A stretch of 64,000 nucleotides of DNA from Xestospongia bergquistia (Eukaryota > Porifera > Demospongiae > Haplosclerida > Petrosiidae): assembly GCA_963965975.1 (NCBI GenBank), contig OZ014414.1:7350730-7414729 (forward strand). Reading direction: 5' to 3'. Of this stretch, positions 1 to 11,073 are shown in pieces. Position 1 is the stretch's first letter, and the number at the start of each line of letters is the position of its first letter. The translations under genes and the position numbers were made by a program. A model generated the notes under the pieces. The model did no database searches. It worked only from the letters and a program-made list of their open reading frames with translations, and was not told the origin of the DNA.

Positions 1-2797
1 TTATTACAATATCAAGGAAGCTAAGAGACACATTACAGAGTTTAAGACAAACGTTGATATATTTTGTCAGAAGGTGAAAACTGACATATGCATTAACCTC
101 AAGATCACTTCTTCACATCATCTCACTTGTGAGACTATTGAGTTTGTGCTGGAGTGGGAAGCTGACAAATATACTCTTAGTCACATTAAAGATTTGCTAT
201 CAAAAGCATTTAAAGATATGGCAAAGTCGGTTCAAGTTAGAACTATAAGAGAAGGCAACTCCATCATTGTTATTTGCTATGCTCCACAATATATGATGGA
301 TAGTCTACTAGTGACAGCTAAAGAGAATCTTGAAACATTAAAAGTAATGGGAATGACCAGACTCACAATAGGCTATTGTACCATTTACAGTCACAAGGTT
401 AGAAACAAGACAACAGTTACTAAATGTGTTGTTTGTTGATAGGAAATCAGAGCTATTGTAGAAGAGAATATAAAAGGGTTTAGAAGTCGAGTGGAACTAA
501 AACAAACCATTAACAAAAAGATGACCATAGAAATATCATCTGTTGTCCAACAAATTGAAGGTATTTGTACATGTTCTCCTGTTTATTTAATAAATCTCTA
601 CTATTTAATATGTCTAATTTAATACTTAATGTTCTTTTTTATAGGAACAAGAGAATTAAAAGAAAAGACAATTAAACATTTAACATCACTTATGAATACA
701 AAGGAAGGTAAATTAATACAACATCAATCACAAGTCCAATGTTGTCAGTATTTTACATAATATATTAGTGATCAATTTTCTTCTCATTTTATATATAGCT
801 ATTGAGAAGAATATACTGTCAGTGTCTGCTGAGAGACAGAAAGAGGTAGAGACACTACAAGAAATAATAACAACATTGACTTTACAAATAAGAGAGAGAG
901 ACCAACAGATAAAAGAGTTAAAGCAGAGCTTGAAAGGTAACTGGTACAAGTCGCTTCTTATTATATGACATTTTACTAGATCTAGCATTAATACCAAAGG
1001 CTCATAATTCAGTAGGATGTGAGGAGACTCAAACAAAGTCCAGTCTAGAAGAGCAGTCCACACAATTTATCAGTGAAACTACAGGTAGTAACACATAACA
1101 GTATCCATTGTATATCACAGATTAGTACTGTGGACATCATGTGTATGTGTAAATATATATTGTGATACCTGAGACTGGAAGATGATGAAGGACAAAGACA
1201 TTATTTATGACCGCACCCCACAATGAATTCACATATTGCACTCTACAGTATCACTATCACAAGTGGGTGGAGTAAACTAAATATTGTTGATAAACTGTGT
1301 AAAGAGAAAATGTAGACAACATTATCATATTATTATGAAATAATGTTTATATATTGTGTACTGAACAAAACAATTATATCAGTTTTAAGATTGAATTCCC
1401 TAGTGTACCAATATTTTGTAGTTGTTTCATCCACTGAAATAATGAACTTTTTATAATATCTGGTGACCAACTTTCTCATTATTTTGGACTAGGGCATGGC
1501 TATCCTAATGTAGACGAAATACATCATATAAACTTTTCTAAATGCCACGATATGTTTGGGTTTAATGCTCGTGGAGGAGCAAAGTCTAACAGTACTTTTC
1601 GAGTTACAAGTATAATCAAGGATGGGGCTGCTGACAAAGATGGACGACTTAGAGTGAGGAACATATATCTATAATTAGTAGAGGGTGTGGTTATGAATAT
1701 TATTATTATTATAGGTTGATGATGAAATATTAGAAATTAATGGTTACTCAACTGAAGGTATGTCATCTGCTATTGCTGTCGCTATCAGTAAACAAGGAGG
1801 AAACAAAATTAAACTAACTATTAAAAGGCCCAATCGTAAGTTGTATATGTTATATTAGGTTGCTAAGTCAATGTTACTCTCACTTCTAGTACAGTGGGAG
1901 GGGCTAAAGCTATACATATATTTAATTGTAACTTGTTATGAAATAGAACAATTATATTCCCCTCTAACCTCTCAGCAGCTCTGGTTATAGTATATATTAC
2001 TATGTGTGTACTATACTATATACTAACTCTGTTTTATAATAGGAGACATTGGAAGTGTTCAGTGGAATTATGAAGACTATAGTGTTAGTCTCGATAAACC
2101 AAGTATCTCGCAAAGTGAAGATGTTATAAGTAAATTAATAAAAGAACAACAAACAGGAAAGCAATGGAGTATTAGTCTCTCCTCATCATATCCTGAAAGT
2201 ACTGCAGTTATTATAAACAATCTTAATAAGTGTACAGTGAGGAGTGTTTATATATGGGACACTTCATTGGACAGTAAGTGTGTATCCATATTATCAGAGA
2301 TGCTAAAAACTATTAAAACAATAAAGATACTAGAGCTGTTCTCCTCTTCACTTACTGGTGGTATCAAACAAATCAGTGATGATGTTACTGGTATCACAGA
2401 TGAAAATATGTCATACTTATATAACATATTAGTTAGTAATACAAATTTAAAAGTCCTAGTACTCAACAACTGTAACATCACTGATAATGGTGTCCGATAT
2501 ATCTGTGAAGGACTTACTAAAAACCAAACACTGATTGAACTGAACATTGGAGATAATCATCGGATCACTTCAGTTAGTACCAGTACAATAGCAATTTTAA
2601 TACAAACAACAGCATCACTGACAAGACTACATCTTTACAATACTTCATTGAATGATGATGATATCAAGACAATATGTACATCTCTAACTAAAAATATTAC
2701 AATGCAAAGACTATACTTATCAAGACAACATGAAGAGAATTGTAAAAAGTTAGACAGTTATCAAGTTATTAAGGACAAACTGATGTTCTTGTATTAG
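1..2797 (+). CDS. Coiled-coil / PDZ / leucine-rich-repeat protein, 5' end outside the window
   Basis: Nine phase-consistent exons: 1-397, 443-560, 645-707, 799-936, 1013-1084, 1493-1653, 1715-1835 and 2043-2797, the first being open to the window edge (eight visible, earlier ones lie upstream). Introns are short; the first is only 45 bp. Exon 1 encodes a conserved globular stretch ending in LTIGYCTIYSHK. Exons 2-4 are Lys/Glu-rich coiled coil (KEVETLQEII, RERDQQIKELKQ). Exons 6-7 form a PDZ domain: GFNARGG carboxylate-binding loop, then IIKDGAADKDGRL and DDEILEINGYS. The last exon has ribonuclease-inhibitor-type LRRs (NLKVLVLNNCNITDNGVRYI, SLTRLHLYNTSLNDDDIKTI). No NACHT or TM segment is visible in this part. 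Sponges have many death-domain/LRR genes of this build, so a cytoplasmic innate-immune scaffold is a reasonable inference, not proven. The TAG at 2795-2797 ends the frame. Confidence 0.85.
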
Positions 2798-3038
2798 TAA
2801 ATATTTTGTTAAGAATAAGAGAGATAGAGATTATTTCTACATGTTTCAAATGTTATTACCTAACCATTATAACACTAAGCCACTAAGATTCATAGATTAC
2901 CAGAAAACTCTATCAAAGGTTGTCCAAATTTTCTGTGCTGCTATTTGTATTGCCATCCCAGCTCATCACCATCTGATAATAAATGTTTCTTAAGTATTTT
3001 TATAGCTAATTGTTAACTTCATTTATCCCAACAATTTT
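2798..3038. other. Intergenic with dispersed repeat
   Basis: No gene is seen. Positions about 2870-2995 resemble 5968-6095: both carry TCTATCAAAGGTTGTCCA followed by a TTGCTATTT and CAGCTCATCAC block in the same order. Confidence 0.5.
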
Positions 3039-3275
3039 TTATAGAGCACTAGCTAGTGAGTCAAATGTTGGACCTCCTTATTAGCAACAATGTCAGCCTT
3101 ACTTAAACACAAAGTTAAACACTCTTGAAGACACCTCTGTGGATCATCTCTATACTTCCATCTAATGCTCGACAAAGTAGGTTGTAGTGGACTCAGATTT
3201 AGACCAAGAGGAGACCATCTATCATTTGGGAAGTAACCTTGTTTCAAAGCCTCAATTATATCCTTTAAATCACTA
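3039..3275 (-). pseudogene. Death-domain exon remnant
   Basis: Minus-strand frame from a possible acceptor at about 3276. It reads SDLKDIIEALKQ, then DRWSPLGLNLSP, then IRWKYRDDPQRCLQECL. This is the helix pattern of a death domain (W-x-x-LGL core, later DP-x-x-CL). After KADIVANK the frame slips by one base, because the next frame continues GGPTFDSLASAL and a stop at 3039-3041, the expected end of this domain in sponge proteins. One frameshift, no flanking exons and an orientation opposite to the LRR gene make it a relic. Death domains recruit adaptors in apoptosis and innate signalling; which gene this came from cannot be told. Confidence 0.6.
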
Positions 3276-3640
3276 ACATATAAAATGGCAATAACTCAAA
3301 ATTCACTACTGTTAAACTCACACCGACTTCTTGCCATTACTGAGAGGGTGTGGTTGCACACCAAAAGTAAAAGTTGTTGATACTATAAATAACATTTCCT
3401 TATTTGAAAGTAAAGCTTACCTGTTAGTAGAGGATGTTCTACTATATGTTAAGTATTTATGGTGATTACAACATGACCATCATCCATGTTTAGTTTTTAA
3501 CATGCATTTTACTGCTGGATCAGTAAGAACTTTGACAAAATGCAAATAAATAATTTTAACTGATTCAGGACTTCTAGTAGTAGTGTCTCCACTTAAATAT
3601 TATAAATATTATACTGTCCTTGAATAATGTTTCACTATAT
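3276..3640. other. Intergenic, nothing recognised
   Basis: AT-rich sequence without open frames, RNA genes or clear repeats. Confidence 0.5.
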
Positions 3641-3699
3641 ATTTGTTTCATTTCATTTTTCAAGTTGTAATACTAGAAATAGCTTTATTAATGCACCTT

Positions 3700-3850
3700 T
3701 ATAAAATTAAGAAGATGCGTACATCACTTACTAAAAACACTACAATGCAAAGACTACTTATTGAATTAGTACTGTTAGAATATTCTCACTCAATTCATTT
3801 TAACAAGACAAAAAGAACTGTAAGAAAGTAAACAGTGAGTTATCAACTTA
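3700..3850 (+). pseudogene. LRR 3'-end scrap (unit 1)
   Basis: Resembles the end of the LRR gene at about 2675-2770: TCACTTACTAAAAACACTAC then AATGCAAAGACT, and a later GTAAGAAAGTAAACAGT tail. In frame it still gives SLTKNTTMQRL against SLTKNITMQRL in the intact gene, but the rest is rearranged and too short to fold. Confidence 0.6.
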
Positions 3851-4309
3851 CCATATTAATTGTAACTCTTACATTGCAACTTCACAAATAGATTCAACCA
3901 CATTCTATAACCATTATACAAGCAGTCATAGACATTCCTAGGAATTGTAACATTCTTCCTCTCAAATCGAAAATTGAAGGACCACATTCGTGGCAACCAG
4001 GTGTAAAGTAAACAAGACCTATTACACCATCCATGCCTCAATACATGCAACAGAAGAAGAGATTGTAATGTTTTGTCAGATTTAAAGGAAATTTAATTGA
4101 GGGAAAAACCATACTGTTATAGTTACATACCAAAACAACCTCACGTGGTCTGCTTATGTTATATAACACGCATGCTCAGATCAATTATTAAGTAATAATT
4201 ATGCATCAATTAACTAGAAAATTATGTGAAAGAGGTGACCTTATAATAGGGGAGCGGTCTTGACTAAAAATTATAGTTTGTAAATATTTTTTTTGAGTTA
4301 AATTGGTCA

Positions 4310-4460
4310 TTTCATTTTTCAAAACTAAATAAGATATGTACATCAATACAATGTAGACAATATTAATTGTAACAGTACACAAGAATATTCTCGCTCATGT
4401 TATTTAACAACATGAAGAGAATTGTAAGAAGTTAGACAGTTATCGAGTTACTGTATTATT
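4310..4460 (+). pseudogene. LRR 3'-end scrap (unit 2)
   Basis: Carries AAGATATGTACATC and, further on, AACATGAAGAGAATTGTAAG followed by a near copy of AGTTAGACAGTTATC, matching the last 60-odd bases of the intact LRR gene. Most of the LRR is missing. Confidence 0.55.
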
Positions 4461-5074
4461 AACTCTTCCATAGTGACTTCACCAACAGCTTGGTCCACAT
4501 TCTTTGACGAACGTACACAGGTACATGGACGGTTTCACTCCCAGTCATCGCAACATTCTTCCTCTCAAAAAGAAGATTGAACGAACACAATTTAAGACCA
4601 TGTGAACGGTCGGCCACACTCCCAAAGTGAATAAGTAGACGTTTTACACCAGCCATGTCTAAGTACAGCTAACAGGAGAGGAGACCTCTAATCTAACAGA
4701 GGGACACCCAAAAGTGCACATGGTCTGTGCCTCGTGTCATATAACACGCATGCCCAGATCAATTATAAATTAATAACCATGTATTAATTAACTAATATAC
4801 ATGTCACAGGATGACTTGTAATAGGGGCGTGTCCTTGAACTAAAATTATATACCTGTTAAGCTGTGATTCACACAACACGCGACCATGTGAACAAGCAGC
4901 TATACAATTGTACACAGGTAGTAATAGGAGTAGTGCACAGGTATTAACAGTAGGCAGTCTCAGGAATTGCAACATTCTTTCTCTCAAATCAAAAATTGAA
5001 AGATCCCATATGAAGATCACGTGAATGAGGCAGCTGCAGTCCCAAAGTAGATCTTTACACAGGCCAACTTACCC

Positions 5075-5680
5075 AAGCCTCAGAAATTGTTGAAATCATT
5101 GGACATTATTGAAATTGATATTATAATACTCAATATCTCCACCAAATTTTATGTTGAACATCTTGATCTTGTGATAATAATAAACTGTTGAGAAGAGAAT
5201 TATGACAAAGCTTAGTAAGAAAACTTGTCACTAAACTAATAAGGGAAAGAAATAGAGATACAGACAGAGACATATTAACTGATATAGAGAGTGCAAATAT
5301 TTCTCAACATTCCTCTAGCTGGTTGTGACATTAACCTAAATGAAGTAGCAATAGTCAACACAGCATGCAGTTGTCTCAGCTAGTAATGTACTAGGTATCT
5401 AAATTTCTTTTGTTAATTATAAGAAGAGTAAACAATATTTATTGGCATATTGTACAAAGTATAGCTAATAAATATATACATATATTAAAGCTGGGATATT
5501 CATAAAAATGTAAAAGTGCCTTTCAAATCACTAATTAAACAAGAATTATTTTCAATTTTCATGGAAATAGATATCTACAATTCAATCTGATACTAATCAC
5601 TATAGGAGGATTGGTAGTCTTGTTACCATGGCAACTTACCTGACAGTGAGTACCATATTGTTTCCACTGAAATATTAAAC
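5075..5680. repeat. Non-coding duplicated block, copy 1
   Basis: Aligns along its length with 8950-9570 and 31545-32080. Shared landmarks are GTTGAGAAGAGA, GGTATTTTATTCTT-like and AAATATATACATATATTAAA segments, AAACAAG...TTTTCATGGAAATAG, and ACTATAGGAGG ahead of a TTACCTGAC. No coding frame survives. Confidence 0.65.
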
Positions 5681-7360
5681 TACTGAAGCTGCAAAAAGTG
5701 AAGAAACTACCTTATAAGACTGATAAATAGTCAAGTTTATGTCCTAATTACTGGATAATGAAGAATATGTAAAACTGTTGTATATTTTTCTCACTGTCTA
5801 TCACAGGTTTGTACCAAGTTTGTAAAACTAGCTAGCCAAATGTCTGTGTCAAAAGGAATAGCCTGGATTTTAAATATATTTGTTAAAAATCCATTCTAGT
5901 TAATTAATGTTGTGCTGTTCTTTTTCAATTATTTTCAATATCGGTTTTGGTTCTCATTCTGAGTAAACCTTAGCCACTATGATTTGTAGATCACCAGCAA
6001 AGTCTATCAAAGGTTGTCCAGGCTTTTGTTTTCTGTGTTGCTATTTATATTGCCATTGCAGCTCATCACTGTCTGACAAAAATTATTTCACAAGTGCTTC
6101 ACACAAAACATCATAATCATCTCTATCTTGGTGGCTGTTTCATCTTGGTAGCTGTGTCATCCAAGAGAGACAACAGCTCCTTTGCTCTCTTTCCTCCTGA
6201 GACTTCAGATTCCTCCAGATAGAACTAGAGTCTGCTCAGCCATTAATATCAAATGAGCATGTGAGTATATTTAACTGGAGGTCCAGCACTAACTTTCATA
6301 AATCAAACACTCTCCTCCAGCTCACTTCATTATATATGGAGATAACTGAGGGCACAGTAGTCATTGGTACATTATTAAAATAATAAAATAAACTGATGAT
6401 GTGTATGTGCAGAGAACAAGAGTAAATCTGATATAATAAAACAGATAATGAATAGATGATATGACAGTGACCCTGTAAAAACTTGGAAGAAATCTTAAGA
6501 AGAAATATTGCAGAAAAGAGATAAAATAAATTCTTGCTTAAAATTATTCTTGTATTTAATTAATAAATTTAGTAAGAGGCAGAGGAGCTAGATATATTCT
6601 GTAAGAAGACATGCAGCTAAAGATTTTTGGTCCTTGATAAATATACTGCTTATTAATGTTGCATAATTTTTTAAAAAAATTATAATATTGGCAGTAAGTT
6701 GAATTTTCATATTCTCCATCACCATAGAAACAGTTGTCTTAGTAGCATTATTTATGTTTCCATAGCAACATTAGACAAAACGATAGCAAAAACTTACATG
6801 TCAACCCAATAACTATAGCAATCTTTACCATGACAACAGTTTCCACAGTAACCACATGTTTAATGAATATTATCATAATAACAATATGCCATAGTTTTAG
6901 ATCCCTTTTAAGTGACATTAATATTACTTTTGTTAAACGTTGGACAAAATCTCACTTTGAATGACTCAGTACTGGCTTTTATGACTATGTACTTAAAAAA
7001 TGGGACTAACAAAAAAAAAAAGTAATCCTTTTCACCTGAAGAAATTTCATCTTAATAATAGATGCAACCCTCTTGACAAGAGCATGATCCCTTTAATGAC
7101 TGAGTTATAACACTCTCATTCTTCCTTCAATACTTTGAGCACAATTAAATATGTTCATTGTATGAACGAGTTCTATTAATAAAACATAACAATCTGACAT
7201 AATAATACCACATATTAAATAAAGGTTTGTGGTTTGAGTAAATTTTATATAAGTGAGTATTACGATAAACATACTCATGTAGCATGTAAATTCTTGAAAA
7301 ATGTCAATCCAATCATGTGTAGCCTTGATTCTTATATACAGCCCTGATTTTTATAATTAT
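5681..7360. other. Intergenic, mostly unassigned
   Basis: AT-rich. It holds the second copy of the small dispersed repeat (5968-6095). About 6120-6225 gives a short open minus-strand stretch (GGKRAKELLSLLDD) with no recognisable family. No RNA gene or transposon ends were seen. Confidence 0.45.
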
Positions 7361-7570
7361 GTGTCATCATGTGTAACCTTTTTGGTGTGCTATAAATAGC
7401 CCAATCTTAGTTCTAAATACAGTGCTTTGATCTCTACCAAAAGGATGAACATAATTTACTCTGTGTTTAAAACAACCTTTTCCAGTTGTTATCTTAAGAA
7501 GCAATGGTGGTTTTTTAGAAGGCTCATTGTTCTCTCCATCTCATTCTAATGTTCATTGCTACAACATGAC
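7360..7570 (-). pseudogene. Decayed coding-like stretch, family unknown
   Basis: The minus strand reads DGENNEPSKKPPLLL, KITTGKGCFKHRVNY, then VHPFGRDQSTVFRTK without a stop for about 55 codons. Three stops interrupt the same frame just upstream (TSVML*Q*TLE*). Codon-like composition and length suggest an old exon, but there is no family match I can name and chance is not excluded. Confidence 0.3.
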
Positions 7571-7702
7571 ACTTGTGTCATCTGTGGAGGAATAATTTGT
7601 GTTGGTGCATGAAAGAGAAAGAAGCAAAGTAGCTGGAATCTCTACAGATATTGTCCCTTTTTTTCCAAATTTGGCAAGTTTTATAGAGTTCTCTATACTA
7701 TA

Positions 7703-8071
7703 TTGAGGTAAATAGACTACGTTATGAATGATAGAGCTTTCTCAATTCATTTAAGTTTTGAGTCCAGGAAGCTCAGTGATTTCAATACTGGTAGTACTCA
7801 GCTAACCCAACTCATCATATTTGTTAACATTTGTACAACCATACATTATATGCTCTAACCATACATTATGCTTTGTATACCATATATGTTGCTTTTAATT
7901 TTATTACTTTGTAAAATTTGTGTAAAATTTGATACTTTGTTGTTCTCTTATCAAATTCTTGTTACCAAACTATGATCTTCAATTTCATTTGACAGTAGTA
8001 TATCAGTGTGTATTAAGGTAATAAAAAAATACACTACATAGTGAAGTGAAATATACTAGATAGTGAACAGT
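7703..8071 (+). repeat. Dispersed repeat, plus orientation
   Basis: Its reverse complement is present at 25852-26163 with a few gaps. Shared landmarks are GAGTCCAGGAAGCTCAGTGA, AACCATACATTATGC and CAGTAGTATATCAGTGTGTA. Positions 8072-8165 repeat its first 90 bases in tandem (TTTTGAGTCCAGGTAGTTTC). No terminal inverted repeats or coding frame were found, so the class is unknown. Confidence 0.7.
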
Positions 8072-8280
8072 GGAGCTTTTTCAGTTCATTTTCATGAAGC
8101 ATTAAGTTTTGAGTCCAGGTAGTTTCAGTGATTTCAAAACTGGTAGGACCCAACTAACCAACTCATCACCATAGATTTTTGAGGTTCTGTACATGCTTAT
8201 TGTCCCTTAATTTTTGAATCACTGATTCAATTTTGTACTAAATTTCTAGTAATATTGATAAAGCAAGTACTCTCTCTTAC

Positions 8281-8454
8281 CATGTCTTCTGGTTCCATTC
8301 CACTTTATCACTCTCTTTAAATTAGCTACTATTTCACTGGGGTTATAATTTGGAACATTAGTTGAATATCCAATACCAATTCTCCCAGCTCAGTGACTAG
8401 GACCATAAGAAAAATACCAATCAGATTCAATACAATTATCATCATAAAGATGAA
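8281..8454 (-). pseudogene. Decayed exon of a probable multi-exon gene
   Basis: The 174-bp block is bounded by an acceptor (ATATCAG) and a donor (CATG|GTAAGAGA). It reads HLYDDNCIESDWYFSYGPSH, one TGA, then AGRIGIGYSTNVPNYNPSEI and VANLKRVIKWNGTRR. The frame is otherwise clean, which favours a former exon. I do not recognise the family, and no partner exons were found nearby. Confidence 0.4.
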
Positions 8455-8499
8455 CTGATATCAAGGAAAGTTGATGCACATTGGAGCTTTTTCATGAAG

Positions 8500-10140
8500 A
8501 GGTGAGAATGCTTGGGATTTGAGGAGTAGAACTTGTCAGTCATTTACATCTGTACATTACACATGATACAGATCACCCTGATTAAATGGGACATTTGCTG
8601 TGGTAGTGGTCAACATGACGACAATACAGAAAGCATTAACCAATAATTGTGCCAATAGACAATGAGTATTAGTATAATAAAAAAAATGTTGTAATTTGAT
8701 ATAAAATTAGACATGGTTATCATGCAATAATTTATTTTTGGACAAAGTCAAACAATGGTTAAAGCAACTATATATCATGTTCTAAAGATGACGTTATTAT
8801 GATGTCATCATAATAAATAGATGTGGTTTACTTTAGAAGTGATCTGTAAAGGAGTAGTTATAGTTAACAGTTACTGAGATAGGTTTAATGTGTATGTGCA
8901 CTGACTATGTTAGAGATATGTTTAGATGCTTCAGATAGAAGACATTGTACTCTAAAGTGACAAATTTTAAGTTGACCATCTTGTGATGATAAAAAGTTGA
9001 GAAGAGAGTTATGACTTAAAACATTAATAAGAAAACTTGTCACTAAACTAATAAGGAAAAGAAATAAACAAGCATATAGAGAAACATGTATTATATTAAC
9101 TGATGTAGACAGTCCAAATTCTTCCAACATGATTATAGCATACAGGGATGGGGTCAAATACGTACATGCTATTAGCATATTGTGACATTAACCTAACTAA
9201 ACTACAACAAACCAATTGAACAAGCACTAACCATTCACATTGTCCAATAGTCAACACTGCAGTTGTCTTAGTAGTAATATGTACTAGGTATACCATATTA
9301 ATTTTTTTTGTAAGAAGTAATGATATATATATTGGTAAATTGTATGAAGTATATCTAATAAATATATACATATATTAAAACATGGATATTTGTAAAAATG
9401 TGAAAACGTGTCTTTCAAATCTCTAATTAAACAAGATTTATTTCAATTTTCATGGAAATAGAAGATTCCGACAATTCCTAAATCTGACCACTATAGGAGG
9501 GATGGTACATACTCTTGATGCTGGGGATACTTACCTGACGTTAAGTACCATAGAGAAGATCCATTCTAACATGAACAAAAACTACTGACATGTTGAATTG
9601 GACATTAAATCACTGAGGTAAGAATCTATTAATAAAAGAAACAATTAATAAATTATGTTTTGTTATTTTATATCCTATTAAATAAATATGAATACCAACA
9701 CACCTCTTATCTATCACTTTCCCAATTCTTTTTGAATGGTTGTCATAGCAACAGGAAGTACCACATAATGCCATCATCTCACTATATACATACAATCATG
9801 TGTATATGTACTTAGAGAAATTATGTGTATTAGTCTAGATTAGAAAACTCCACCCACTTATTATGATATAGTCTTCAAATTGAGAATGAATAGTGTCATA
9901 ACTCTGGCTAAAATTGAGCTACAGAGAAATTGTTAATACTATTCAAATCACCTTGCGAGTCTGCAAATTATAACGAAAAAAACTAGAAAACTAGTTATTT
10001 GAAAAAGCCAGAAATCCCACATCAAGTGAATGGTGTGGTGTTCTTCAGATTCCACAATGACTGATGTCATACATATTTTGCATATTGTTAACAAACACTA
10101 GTGTAGGCATTCTCCAGCTTCTGCAGAAAAATTCATAAGA
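8500..10140. repeat. Segmental duplication block, copy 2 (matches 31077-32960)
   Basis: Collinear with 31077-32960 from TTGGGATTTGAGGAGTAGA to TTAACAAACACTAGTG. Intervening landmarks include GATGTCATCAT, TAAAGGAGTAGTTATAGTTA, TTCTTTTTGAATGGTTGTCA and AGAAAACTCCACCCACTTAT. No gene is seen. The block lies just 3' of the Fem-1-like gene, and its partner lies 3' of the Fem-1 stub beside copy B, so it is part of the duplicated unit. Confidence 0.75.
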
Positions 10141-11073
10141 GTATAATCATTTTTAAATAGTATCTTCCTCTTCCTTTATGAAGCCTGGTGGTATGGTGGA
10201 AACAAGAAGCCATAATATATTTTTTTAACATTAACTTATTTTTTATGAATAACAATTGTTTAATATTATAGAAACAAATTTACCTCATAACATTCGTCAA
10301 GGTGAAGTTTACTAGATAATAAAAAAACACCATGATATAAGCATGTAGGTGTAGATTAACAGTGTTAAAGCTTATAGATAGGTGTCCTTTAATAACAGAC
10401 TGAACCACTATAAAGACTTCAGTGGTTGATTTAACCAATATGTATTTATACAGGTTGCTTGTAGCAAACTTACTTTGATGCCAGAAAGTAAGCATAATAT
10501 TGGTTTGATTACTAATGTACTACTGTTTATGAAGTTAATGGTTACAACCAATATAAGTGTCTACATGAATAAGCTTCTTACTTTTCTAAGAATAAAAAAA
10601 TATTATTTGTTACAATAACTAGCTACATAAACAGTTAATTTCATAGCACATTAGTAATCAAAACAGTGTTATGTTTACTTTTTGCATCAAAACATTTTCT
10701 TACATACAACTTGTATAACAATATATTAGTTAAATCAACCAATTAATCTTTACTGAGTCCAAGCATTTCACAGCTTCTAGATCAACCACCATTTCAATCA
10801 TAAAATTGTTATAACATTATATTTAGAGTTGTGAATCTTAAATATAGTAACGTAATAATCAATAACATAACGTTAGCATGTTATAACAAAAGGAAATAGT
10901 TACATGAAGAAAAATCTCATGAAGGAAAGTGAAAGCATATTACACATCATAGTCATATTTATAACAGAATCACTATCTATTGTTAGATAACATGCAACAA
11001 TTCCAATTAATTGAAATACGTATGATATATTAATAAACTTTGTATTGACTGAATGAACACGAATTCCTCTAGA
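10141..11073. other. Intergenic 3' of the Fem-1-like gene
   Basis: AT-rich, no gene recognised. The part nearest 11073 should contain the 3' UTR of the minus-strand Fem-1-like gene. This segment is missing from the otherwise similar block beside copy B. Confidence 0.5.

Larger units (their letters stand above)
3640..5060. repeat. Three diverged copies of a 0.3-0.6 kb unit
   Basis: Units at about 3640-4250, 4310-4830 and 4830-5060 (the last partial). Shared landmarks are an LRR-tail scrap, an AACATTCTTCCTCTCAAA block (3951, 4551; a related form at 4970), and an ACACGCATGC...AGATCAATTAT block followed by AATAGGGG (4168, 4747). On the minus strand the middle block reads FERKNV in two units, so it may derive from coding DNA of unknown origin. 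Confidence 0.6.
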
